Shown in pieces: positions 1 through 6,905 of a DNA stretch of 39,202 nt. This DNA is from Nocardia brevicatena NBRC 12119 (GTDB lineage: Bacteria > Actinomycetota > Actinomycetes > Mycobacteriales > Mycobacteriaceae): contig NZ_BAFU01000008.1 in assembly GCF_000308495.1 (NCBI RefSeq), positions 1 through 39,202 on the forward strand, in the 5' to 3' direction. Made by a program: the position numbers and the translations under genes. Numbering within the stretch: the stretch's first letter is position 1; each line of letters opens with the position of its first letter. A model generated the notes under the pieces. That model did no database searches. It was not told the DNA's origin and saw only the letters and a program-made list of their open reading frames with translations.

Positions 1-158
1 CCGGTCTACCGGATTTAGTTCACCGGCGGTACACCGACCTCTGGAACAACCTGGTGGATCGGGTCGGCCGCGGCTCGGCAATTGTGGAACCGTGTCTCGT
101 CCACGCCGGGTGCGCCGCCTGCGGTCGGCACGACGACCGTACTGCGTGGCAAACAATT
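1..158. other. Left-edge segment, no gene recognised
   Basis: Neither strand gives a product I recognise here. Open frames exist on both strands, as expected for GC-rich DNA, but none has a ribosome-binding site or a familiar motif. It may be the tail of something lying outside the window. Confidence 0.4.
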
Positions 159-208
159 CGCCGGACGTGTCCGCTGCTCAGGAGTGATCGCTGCGGACAC
201 GTCCGGCG
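159..208. terminator. Perfect 16-bp inverted repeat downstream of the DUF1801 gene
   Basis: CGCCGGACGTGTCCGC at 159-174 is exactly complementary to 193-208, with an 18-nt loop. It starts 17 nt beyond the stop of the minus-strand gene at 225, so a transcription-terminating hairpin is the simplest reading. No good T-run follows on either strand. The core also contains the smaller palindrome GGACGTGTCC/GGACACGTCC, so a regulator site remains possible. Confidence 0.55.
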
Positions 209-224
209 GAGTACTTCCCGGCCT

Positions 225-572
225 TCAGCGAATTGCGGACACCGATCTGGTGAGCAAGTCGGCCAGCCGAGCGCGGTCGGCTTCTTGGCCTTCGGTGAAC
301 GTGACGGCCTTGCGTTCACCATTGCCGAGTTTTCGGAGAAACCCCTTGACCTCGGGGATATCGGTGGCGTTGAAGATCATGAACGATACTTTGCCCCGCG
401 ACGCATCGATGACAGCGGCGTAGTGACCGTTGATCAGATAGTGAGGTTTGCCGTACTGCAGGCGTTCCTCGGCCTCGGGCAGGGTGTCGCGGATGAGTTG
501 GCGAAGTTGCTCGCAGAGCGCGGCCTGCCAGGGTTGTGTTTTCGAGATGTAGTCGGTGACCTGGTTGTCCAT
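225..572 (-). CDS. DUF1801 (YdhG-like) domain protein
   Basis: 115 residues. The pattern fits the DUF1801 family: an N-terminal helical part (MDNQVTDYISK), then LPEAEERLQYGKPHYLINGHYAAVI, an aromatic-rich beta segment around KVSFMIFNATDIPEVKG, and a C-terminal helix. The family has no established enzymatic role; it is small, cytosolic and often found beside AHSA1/SRPBCC genes, as here. The ATG at 572 is preceded by AAGGA about 7 nt away. It lies 24 bp downstream of the regulator/AHSA1 gene on the same strand and is probably co-transcribed with it. A strong hairpin follows the stop. Confidence 0.8.
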   Translation of the reverse strand: MDNQVTDYISKTQPWQAALCEQLRQLIRDTLPEAEERLQYGKPHYLINGHYAAVIDASRGKVSFMIFNATDIPEVKGFLRKLGNGERKAVTFTEGQEADRARLADLLTRSVSAIR

Positions 573-596
573 GGCGGTGTCCTTGGTTGGCGTCGA

Positions 597-1976
597 TTAC
601 GCGGCGACGGCGGTGGGTGTCCAGTTGTCGATTTCGTGGTAACGGCGCAATTCGGCGACGGCGGCGAGCATTCCGAGCCACGCGGGGAAGGGTGGGTTGT
701 TCTGGTCGAAGCCGCTCGAGACCAGGGTCAGGTGGGTTTTGCCTTCGGAGCCGTCGAGCTGCCAGGTGTTGATTCCGCCGGGTCCCCAGTTGATGCCGAC
801 CCGCTCTCCGGGAACCAGGTCCACGATGATCGCGGGGTGCGGGTTGTCCTCGATTCCGCCCATGGCGAATCGACCGCCTACCCGTGGTTCGATCTCTACA
901 AGGAAGCCGAACCGCGCCGAGACCTTCTCGGAGTTGACCAAGGAGTCGTAAACCTCTGCGGGGGGCGCGAGGATGTCGACATCCACGCTCAGGTCGGTGC
1001 TGGTGAAGTCGCCGCGGGGAGTGAGTGGCCTGCCCTCGAGGTAATCCACAAGGTTTGCCAGCGACAGTGTCCAGAATGTCTGCAGGACGCCGCGGATGCT
1101 TGCGCCGGTGATGATGTCGTTGAAGTCGAAATGGCTCTGGGTGACAGTCACACGCGTTTCGCCGTTTTCGACGCCGACCGCGATGTCGGTGGTGGTCTGC
1201 TCGCCGTCCAGCAGCCAGCGGAAGCTGAGGGAAGAGTCGGTGGTGGCGACCAGCTCTTGATGTGGTGCATCCCCTTCGGGGACGGAAGGACCCCAGAAAG
1301 TGTAGCGGTGTGGGAGCTCGATCTCGGCCTTCTCGGCGAGCCATTCGGCGACGGCTTCGGGGGAGGTGATGGCCTGGAACGCCTCGGTGGGAGACGCAGT
1401 GGTGCGTACCGTGACGATGAGTGGTTCGGTCATGATTCGTGGATAGCAGGCGACAGCGAGCTTGAAGGAGTCTCCGTCGCTGCCGCCGTACTTGGTGAAC
1501 AGTGCTTGTAGTGCCGACTGGAGTTCGGTCAGAAACTCGCCGCGTTGATCGGGCCGGATGCGGATCTCGCCTGAGATCCCCAGCGATGGGAGGTCGGGAT
1601 GCGCGAGATCGATCCCGGCGACATCTTGTTGCACCTCTTCGGCGAGGTCGAGCAGATGCCCGAGACTGATCGCGTCGCTCGGCCGGCGTCCGCCGATGTG
1701 GCCGACGAGTCCGGGCGAGAGCCAATAGGAACGCCCCGCAGCCTGGTAGATGACTTCGCGCAGGTTGCGTACGGTGCGTTCGGCAATCTGGCGTACCAGT
1801 CCGTGCTCCACCAGGCGCTTGACGTGGTAGTTGACCCGTTGCGGTGATTGGTCGAGAAGCTTGGCCACGTCGGCACAGGTGGCCGGCTGGGCCAGGGCGC
1901 GGATGATCTCGATGCGCTGCGGTTTCAGCAGGGCTTCCGCTACCTCGACGGAGTCGAGGTAGACAACTTCCCTCAC
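597..1976 (-). CDS. ArsR-type winged-helix regulator fused to two AHSA1/SRPBCC domains
   Basis: 459 residues from the GTG at 1976. Residues about 8-75 form an ArsR-like winged helix (VEVAEALLKPQRIEIIRAL, recognition region around SPQRVNYHVKRLVEHGL). A linker region to about 180 holds GRRPSDAISLGHLLDLAEE. Two AHSA1/SRPBCC ligand-binding modules follow, about 187-320 (from MTEPLIVTVRTTASPTEAF) and about 325-450 (STDLSVDVDILAPPAEVYD to the C-terminus). ArsR genes often sit next to a separate AHSA1 gene; here regulator and two modules are one continuous frame. The internal ATG at 1433 has no nearby ribosome-binding site, which supports a true fusion. The GTG start begins the protein just before the winged helix; it lacks an SD and overlaps an AT-rich inverted repeat, so a leaderless, self-regulated transcript is likely. 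Inferred role: a repressor sensing a small hydrophobic ligand through its own SRPBCC domains. Confidence 0.82.
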   Translation of the reverse strand: MREVVYLDSVEVAEALLKPQRIEIIRALAQPATCADVAKLLDQSPQRVNYHVKRLVEHGLVRQIAERTVRNLREVIYQAAGRSYWLSPGLVGHIGGRRPSDAISLGHLLDLAEEVQQDVAGIDLAHPDLPSLGISGEIRIRPDQRGEFLTELQSALQALFTKYGGSDGDSFKLAVACYPRIMTEPLIVTVRTTASPTEAFQAITSPEAVAEWLAEKAEIELPHRYTFWGPSVPEGDAPHQELVATTDSSLSFRWLLDGEQTTTDIAVGVENGETRVTVTQSHFDFNDIITGASIRGVLQTFWTLSLANLVDYLEGRPLTPRGDFTSTDLSVDVDILAPPAEVYDSLVNSEKVSARFGFLVEIEPRVGGRFAMGGIEDNPHPAIIVDLVPGERVGINWGPGGINTWQLDGSEGKTHLTLVSSGFDQNNPPFPAWLGMLAAVAELRRYHEIDNWTPTAVAA

Positions 1977-2010
1977 AAAATTAACTATTGCATAAAAATT
2001 AGTTTTTGTG
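1974..2010. promoter_or_regulatory. AT-rich inverted repeat over the start of the ArsR-AHSA1 fusion
   Basis: CACAAAA (1974-1980) pairs with TTTTGTG (2004-2010), and the arms extend imperfectly inward (TTAACTA against TAGTTTT). The 37-bp block is strikingly AT-rich in this GC-rich sequence and covers the GTG start. It is the natural candidate for promoter plus auto-operator of the regulator. It contains TATTGCATA (1986-1994), which recurs upstream of the MFS gene. Confidence 0.6.
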
Positions 2011-2325
2011 AAGACCTTGAACCGGATCGCGGTGAGCGTCGCGGGCAGGGTGCGCCCTGTGCCGTGTTCGCGTGCGGACATGCGCCGACGTGGCTTGTCG
2101 GTGTGCGGGAGGTAGTGGTGGTCGCTGTGGTGGGCAACACGGTCAACGCCACAGGACCTGCAACGACTGCCTTCCACCGCCTCGGTCGATCGGTGTTCTA
2201 CTCCAACTGGACGACGAAATCCCAGATCTGGTGGCGCCAAAGTAGTTCGGTGTCCGCCGGTCTGGCGGATTTACCATTTACGGGTGTGCCCTACCGCCGA
2301 GTCGGTTCCTCTCGACCGGGGCGCA
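2011..2325. other. Divergent intergenic region between regulator and terpene cyclase
   Basis: About 315 bp with no supported gene; frames crossing it are extensions of neighbouring genes. It must carry the promoter of the terpene cyclase-P450 cassette, but I see no convincing -35/-10 pair. Confidence 0.5.
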
Positions 2326-2358
2326 ATGATGCAACTCCCAGGATTGGAGTACCCGTGA
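2326..2358 (+). other. 10-codon leader ORF overlapping the terpene cyclase start
   Basis: ATGATG opens a frame encoding MMQLPGLEYP that ends in TGA at 2356-2358. That stop overlaps the GTG start of the cyclase (GTGA arrangement), the geometry usual for translational coupling. There is no strong SD in front of it. It could couple translation of the cyclase, or be chance. Confidence 0.3.
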
Positions 2359-3383
2359 CCGCGGTCTTCGAGCGACGGCACCTTCCCCGTATCGAGATGC
2401 CTTTCCCGCGTAACCGGCACCGTCAGCAGGATCTCGCCCAGTGGCATACCCGATGCTGGACCGTGGCGCACACGCTCATGAAGCCGGACCGGGCGACCGC
2501 CTACTTCGACGACTTGCGATACACGGACCTGATCGGCGGCTATTACGTCGGCGCCCCTCTACCCGTCCTGAACACCATCAACGATTTCAGTCTCTGGTTC
2601 TTCGTATGGGATGACCGTCACAACCTCGACGTAGTCAACCGGAGGCAGGAGGGGTGGTCACGGCTGCGAGACGGCCTGCACGCGGCCCTCGACACCCCAC
2701 ACCGCCACATCAACGACCCCGATCCGCTGATCAGCGCGTTCTGCGACTGCGTGGTCCGGTTCTTCGAACCGTTCAGTGATGACTGGAATGCCCGGTTCAT
2801 CACCCACTTTCATTCCACGATCGACGCCTACGACCAGGAATACCGCAATCGCACCACCGACTCCGTGCCGACCGTCGGGGACTATCTCGCTCTGCGTCGA
2901 CACACGTTCGGCATGTGGGTGTGGATCGACTTGCTCGAACTCGCTGCCGGGTACGAGCTGCCTTCTTGCGTGTATTCGAGCTCGCCGTACCGTGAGGCCG
3001 GGCTGGCGTCTCAGGAGTTCTCGGCCTGGTACAACGACCTGCATTCGATGCCGAAGGAATTGGCGGCGGGGGACTTTCACAACCTTGGTATCGTCCTTGC
3101 GCACCATGAGGGATTGACTGTGCACGAGGCTGCCGGCGAGGTGGCCCGGAGGATCGAGCAAAGGATCGTGAATTACCGGGATCACGAAGGCGACGTCGGA
3201 CAGCTGCTGGACGATATCGGCGCCGACCCCGGCTTGCGAGCCGGAGTGGATCGGTGCCTGTTCAACATGCGCAACTGGATTTCGTCGGTCTACTACTTCC
3301 ACGACGAGTCCAGTCGCTACCAGCTCGAATCATGGGAAGATCCGGCGCGCCCGCTCTATGTGGAAGAAGGTCGAGAACAGTGA
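2355..3383 (+). CDS. Class I terpene cyclase (sesquiterpene/diterpene synthase-like)
   Basis: 342 residues, the usual size for bacterial class I terpene synthases. The N-terminus carries the typical MPFPRNRH stretch (15-22). An aspartate-rich motif WDDRHNLD lies at 85-92 (D86, D87). R181 in RRHTFGM fits the diphosphate sensor. The NSE triad is perfect: NDLHSMPKE at 227-235 (N227, S231, E235). The C-terminal RY pair is R321-Y322. These residues bind three Mg2+ and the prenyl diphosphate and trigger ionisation; the enzyme is cytosolic. Starting at the GTG at 2355, preceded by GGAG about 6 nt away, gives a full-length N-terminus. The downstream P450 overlaps its stop by 4 bases, so the two form one operon making an oxidised terpenoid. 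I cannot tell substrate chain length or product from sequence alone. Confidence 0.93.
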   Translation: MTAVFERRHLPRIEMPFPRNRHRQQDLAQWHTRCWTVAHTLMKPDRATAYFDDLRYTDLIGGYYVGAPLPVLNTINDFSLWFFVWDDRHNLDVVNRRQEGWSRLRDGLHAALDTPHRHINDPDPLISAFCDCVVRFFEPFSDDWNARFITHFHSTIDAYDQEYRNRTTDSVPTVGDYLALRRHTFGMWVWIDLLELAAGYELPSCVYSSSPYREAGLASQEFSAWYNDLHSMPKELAAGDFHNLGIVLAHHEGLTVHEAAGEVARRIEQRIVNYRDHEGDVGQLLDDIGADPGLRAGVDRCLFNMRNWISSVYYFHDESSRYQLESWEDPARPLYVEEGREQ

Positions 3384-4726
3384 GCGCAAGCACGGCCGAC
3401 TTGTCGAGTTCCATTCCCCTGGCGCCGGGCTCCCTGCCGGTTCTCGGGCACGCCGTGGCGATGCTGCGCAATCCAACCCAATTCCTGTCCAGGCTGCCGG
3501 AGTGCGGTGACCTGGTCGAGATTCGTCTCGGTCCGGCGAAAGCGATCGTGGTCTGCACGCCACAGCTGACCCATCAGGTACTGCACGACGATCGAACGTT
3601 CGCGAAGGGAGGACCATTTTTCGAGCGGGTACGCGAAGCAGTGGGCGATGGTGTCGCCTCCTGCGCGTATGACAAGCATCGGAGACAGCGGCGCTTGCTG
3701 CAGCCTGCATTCCACCACACGCGCATACCTGGTTACGCCCACAGAATGGAAGCCGCGATCGTTGAGGTTACCGGCTCGTGGCGGAACGGCAGCGTCATCG
3801 ACGTTCTCGGCGATATGTCGACGATTGCCGCGAATTCTGTTGCGGCCGCCCTGTTCTCCGAGGGGCTGTCACGGTCGGCGCTTCGCCAGGTGAGTTCCGA
3901 TGTCCAGACGGTTATGGCAGGTTTCTACCGTCGAATGTTCATGCCGTCACTGTTGCGGGATCTTCCGATCCGGTCCAACCGCCGGTACGAAATCGCGCGT
4001 GCCCGTCTGCGGCGGGCCCTGGCCGAGATCATCGCCGACCGCCGCGCTGCCGACCGGTCCTACGACGACCTGCTTTCGGCGATGGTGGCCGCACGCGACC
4101 ACCATGAGGCGTTGTCCGACACAGAGATAATCGACAACATCACGACCTTTTTCATAGCAGGGATCGCGACGGCGGCCAGCGCCATGGCTTGGGCTGTCTC
4201 TCACGTGGCGAACCACCCCGGCATCGAACAGCAGCTGCATGAGGAGATCGATACCGTACTCGCCGGCCGAGCCGCCACACACGACGATCTACCGAGGCTC
4301 GACCTCACCCGCCGCATCCTGCTCGAAACGCTTCGCGACACGCCGCCCGCCTGGATCCTTACCCGAGCCGCCACCGTCGATACCGAGCTGAACGGCTACA
4401 CCATCACGGCGGGCACCACCATCGTGTACAGCCCTTATCTTATCCACCACCGAGCCGACCTCTACCCCAACCCTGACCGATTCGACCCCGAGCGGTGGCT
4501 ACCATCCTCGAACGCCCCCGGGCCCATGCACGATCCATTCGTGCCCTTCGCAAGCGGACCCCGCAAATGTATCGGCGACAATTTCGTGATGACCGAGGCA
4601 ACGCTCGCGCTCGCCACCATCGCCGCCCGGTGGCGGTTGCAAACCCTGCCCGGCGACAAGGTGGGCACTACCGTGTCAACCGAATTGCGTCCCCGGAAGC
4701 TGCGTCTGCGGACCGTTGCGCGGTGA
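3380..4726 (+). CDS. Cytochrome P450, partner of the terpene cyclase
   Basis: 448 residues from the GTG at 3380, which overlaps the cyclase stop (GTGA); AAGAAGG lies about 9 nt upstream. P450 landmarks in order: KHRRQRRLLQPAF helix C region (about 99-111), I-helix FFIAGIATAAS (257-267), ExxR ETLR (316-319), PERW (370-373), heme-ligand loop FASGPRKCIG with C397. The fold resembles bacterial terpenoid-oxidising P450s of the pentalenene-oxygenase type that sit next to terpene cyclases, so it probably oxidises the hydrocarbon made by its neighbour. No ferredoxin or reductase gene is adjacent. Odd point: the I-helix motif reads A-G-I-A-T, with alanine where most P450s have Asp/Glu before the conserved Thr. 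Confidence 0.93.
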   Translation: MSASTADLSSSIPLAPGSLPVLGHAVAMLRNPTQFLSRLPECGDLVEIRLGPAKAIVVCTPQLTHQVLHDDRTFAKGGPFFERVREAVGDGVASCAYDKHRRQRRLLQPAFHHTRIPGYAHRMEAAIVEVTGSWRNGSVIDVLGDMSTIAANSVAAALFSEGLSRSALRQVSSDVQTVMAGFYRRMFMPSLLRDLPIRSNRRYEIARARLRRALAEIIADRRAADRSYDDLLSAMVAARDHHEALSDTEIIDNITTFFIAGIATAASAMAWAVSHVANHPGIEQQLHEEIDTVLAGRAATHDDLPRLDLTRRILLETLRDTPPAWILTRAATVDTELNGYTITAGTTIVYSPYLIHHRADLYPNPDRFDPERWLPSSNAPGPMHDPFVPFASGPRKCIGDNFVMTEATLALATIAARWRLQTLPGDKVGTTVSTELRPRKLRLRTVAR

Positions 4727-5194
4727 CGCACGGGGGCTCCATGAGAAATAGTCGATCGCCGACGCCGGCCCATCTGCGAACCCTTCCGGCGAGCGGCCTC
4801 GGACCAGCAAGTTGTAGGTGTACGACCTGCGAACCAACCAGCACTTCACCCTCGAACAGAACCGGTTCGTCCTCCATGCCGGAGAGATAAACCCCTTCGG
4901 GGACCCAGGTCATCTGCTTCCTGTCGACGGGCGGCGAACATTGGAGGATTGCCGGGGTACATCCGGATCACGTGCGTGACCGAGCACGTCGGGCGAAACG
5001 AACTCGGTGAATCGAATGCGTTCTTCGCTGGTCAGGCGAGCCGATGAGGTGTCCAGACCCGCCTGGTCGATCGGCCCGGGTATCGCAATATCACCCGAGT
5101 ATTACGCAGCGGCAACAGTTTCCGATGCACCTTGCGCGAAAGCGATCGTCCGCGACGCCCGACGGTGATAGTGGACGTGCGGTGTCGGTGAAAG
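4727..5194. other. Non-coding/decayed segment downstream of the P450
   Basis: About 470 bp with no intact gene. It holds the hsdM relic listed separately. The remaining frames on both strands lack starts or recognisable motifs. Confidence 0.55.
4809..4862 (+). pseudogene. Short relic of a type I restriction-modification methylase subunit (HsdM)
   Basis: Translation reads KL*VYDLRTNQHFTLEQN. HsdM proteins carry, near the C-terminus, a very conserved stretch of the form KLWVYDLRTNQHFTLK. The match includes eleven consecutive residues, and the Trp codon has become an amber stop (TGG to TAG at 4815-4817). No further HsdM sequence is recognisable on either side, so this is a small remnant, probably left by a deletion. 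It implies that a type I RM locus was once present here or was brought in as a fragment. Confidence 0.6.
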
Positions 5195-5212
5195 TTGGTG
5201 TGTGTCTTGCTC

Positions 5213-5710
5213 ATGCGGGTTCGGTCCGGGAACCGGCGATGGTTGGTGGTCATTGCGACCGGGTGGTTCTGCTGGTGGCGGCCGGTATCGGCGCCGGCAG
5301 AGCCGAGGTGCCGGATCGTGGCCTTCCGCGATCCCACCCTGGCGGCCTGGGCGTGGCACCACGGCCGCCCGCACCAGATCGCTCAGGACATTCCCCTCAT
5401 CTCCCGCTACGTGGACTTCGCCGCACCGATGCTCTGCCCCTCGCACTGGAACGCCGGCGAATACGGGGTGCCGGACCCGAACCGCATGCCCTACGAGATC
5501 ATCCTCCGTTCCCTGCGGGACTTCGCTGCCTGCACCGAGAACACCGGCGCCGAGGTCGTCCCGTGGCTGCGGGATTTCAGCTTCGGTGTGGCATACGAGG
5601 ATGCCGAGGTGCGTGCACAGATCGACGCTACCCACGCGGCCGGGATCGATGGCTTCTTCCTCTGGAACCCCGCGGTGCGCTATCACGGCGGGGCACTTGT
5701 TCCGAAGTGA
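5213..5710 (+). pseudogene. Internally deleted putative glycoside hydrolase (DUF4015 family)
   Basis: Up to 165 residues, against roughly 400 usual for the family. After a hydrophobic, signal-like N-terminus (WLVVIATGWFCWWRPVSA) it reads CRIVAFRDPTLAAWAW, the early strand of the DUF4015 TIM barrel. It then jumps directly to IAQDIPLISRYVDFAAPM, PSHWNAGEYGVPDPN, VVPWLRDFSFGVAYED and AGIDGFFLWNP, which form the C-terminal third. The middle of the barrel, where the family has its FDEIQ-DYVRFP-type segment, is missing, but the frame is preserved. A longer reading would start at the TTG at 5195. A catalytically dead remnant is likelier than a functional short protein. Confidence 0.6.
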
Positions 5711-5799
5711 AACCGATACCGGTTCACCGGGTACCGTCACATATGCCAATGGCCGCCCGGTATTCCCGGGCCGGTTCTCGGCCCGTCGAAACGAGGGAA

Positions 5800-6219
5800 A
5801 TGGTTGCGGTAGAAATACTGGTGTGGGGCCTGGTCGCGGGACTGGTCCACACGGCCGCTATGGCGGTTCTGTACGGGAATCCCTGGGTGGCACGAATCCA
5901 TGCCGCACACCACGCGGTGCGCGCGGCCGGGGCGAATGGCGGATCCGGGCATACCTCGCTGTCCGTTCAGTTTCTGGGCAGCCAGATCGAGGTCTACATC
6001 CTGACCATCGGATATGCCTGGTTGCACCCACTGTTGCCGATGCCCGGGCCGATCGGAGCACTGGCCTTGGCCGTGTTCATGGCGGCGTTGCGGGTTTTCG
6101 CTCCGATCTGGGCGATGTGGAGGCAGGGGACGTACTCGAACGGCTACCTTCTCGTGGAGGTCGGCGCCGGTGTCCTGGGCAGCGTTGTCGTGGTGCTCAC
6201 CCTGTATTTTCTCCTTTGA
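5800..6219 (+). CDS. Small integral membrane protein, unknown function
   Basis: 139 residues with about four hydrophobic segments: ILVWGLVAGLVHTAAMAVLY, a central LTIGYAWLHPLLP, ALALAVFMAALRVFAPIWAM, and a C-terminal VLGSVVVVLTLYFLL. The loop after the first segment carries ARIHAAHHAV, whose histidines could bind metal. I do not recognise the family. The ATG at 5800 has GAGGGA unusually close upstream, so the true start may differ (ATG at 5742 is an alternative). It follows the decayed hydrolase on the same strand and converges on the DoxX-like gene; nothing indicates its role. Confidence 0.55.
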   Translation: MVAVEILVWGLVAGLVHTAAMAVLYGNPWVARIHAAHHAVRAAGANGGSGHTSLSVQFLGSQIEVYILTIGYAWLHPLLPMPGPIGALALAVFMAALRVFAPIWAMWRQGTYSNGYLLVEVGAGVLGSVVVVLTLYFLL

Positions 6220-6334
6220 CCAGCGAACGTACCATGTAGGCCTCGTGTTCGGGCGAGGTTCGGCGCGCTCCCTCCGGCACCGGACAGGCGCGGGCCGCTG
6301 CGGACGCCGGCGGCCCGCGCGGTGCGCGGGGATA

Positions 6335-6703
6335 TCAGCGGGCGGCCAGGGAGAAGTAGGTGAGCGCGCCCGAGGCCAGGAGCAGAAACAGCAATGGGAA
6401 TCCGATGTTGTGGAAGACCCGGGCACGGATATGGGCCATGACCGCCCCGACATAGAACAGGACCAAGCCCACGGCCGCGGCCAGCCCGAGAGTGCCCATG
6501 CCGGCGAATCCGCCCATCAGCCCGACGGCACCGGCGCCCTTGAGGAATGCGAGGTAGGGCACCGCCGTCGGTCGCAGGCCGACCTCGGCGGAATTCGCCA
6601 TGACGAAATCGGCTCGCAGCAGGTCGGCCACGACGATGAAGACATTGGCGGCGATGCACACCGCTGCTACGACGGCCGACGACACCAGCACTGTGTCGGT
6701 CAT
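6335..6703 (-). CDS. DoxX-like family membrane protein
   Basis: 122 residues with four predicted membrane helices: VLVSSAVVAAVCIAANVFIVV, a second around YLAFLKGAGAVGLMGGFAG, GTLGLAAAVGLVLFYVGAVMAHI and FPLLFLLLASGALTYFSLA. The LKGAGAVGL and AHIRAR elements are typical of DoxX-like proteins, which are small inner-membrane proteins of uncertain function, sometimes linked to quinone or thiol redox processes. Its ATG overlaps the stop of the tiny upstream ORF (ATGA). Small membrane proteins of this type recur next to SigJ-type ECF sigma factors, and one is divergent here, so it may be that sigma factor's target. Confidence 0.75.
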   Translation of the reverse strand: MTDTVLVSSAVVAAVCIAANVFIVVADLLRADFVMANSAEVGLRPTAVPYLAFLKGAGAVGLMGGFAGMGTLGLAAAVGLVLFYVGAVMAHIRARVFHNIGFPLLFLLLASGALTYFSLAAR

Positions 6704-6819
6704 GCGGCGTACCTCCCGAGGACGTGCGGCGTTACCGGGCCGAAGACCCTGCCTATCGCTTCCTCGACTTCGGCGATGTGTTGTGTGTCGGTGTGGAACC
6801 GGACGATTTGTATGCTCAT
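6700..6819 (-). pseudogene. 39-residue internally shortened ORF upstream of the DoxX-like gene
   Basis: The frame encodes MSIQIVRFHTDTQHIAEVEE, then AIGRVFGPVTPHVLGRYAA, and stops. The first about 26 residues look like the start of a small (about 100 residues) dimeric alpha/beta-barrel or monooxygenase-like protein often found with DoxX and sigma genes. The last residues (VLGRYAA) look like the end of such a protein. This suggests an in-frame internal deletion. The stop overlaps the DoxX-like ATG (ATGA), so it may still serve to couple translation. Confidence 0.4.
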
Positions 6820-6905
6820 CAGGGGCGCTCCTCCATGTTCGGTCCTGCGTTGTGTGGTTGGTCGACCGTTCTGACGTTCCGCACGCACGGAAGGTGACCA
6901 CCGAT

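Noticed and set aside
54-1511. Long plus-strand open frame of 485 codons
   Set aside because: It lies antisense to the DUF1801 and ArsR-AHSA1 genes, both of which match known families; the composition is that of a GC-rich shadow frame.
4668-4913. 81-codon minus-strand frame
   Set aside because: It covers the hsdM relic in antisense and the P450 C-terminus; no motif and no independent support.
4910-5101. Minus-strand open stretch reading LTSEERIRFTEFVSPDVLGH, with a stop overlapping an ATG (ATGA) at 4913
   Set aside because: It looks protein-like and the overlap is suggestive, but no usable start codon exists between the upstream stop at 5102 and the readable part, and the following frame is antisense to the HsdM match. 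At most a relic; I cannot name it.
5102-5749. 215-codon minus-strand frame
   Set aside because: Antisense to the DUF4015 remnant; no motif.
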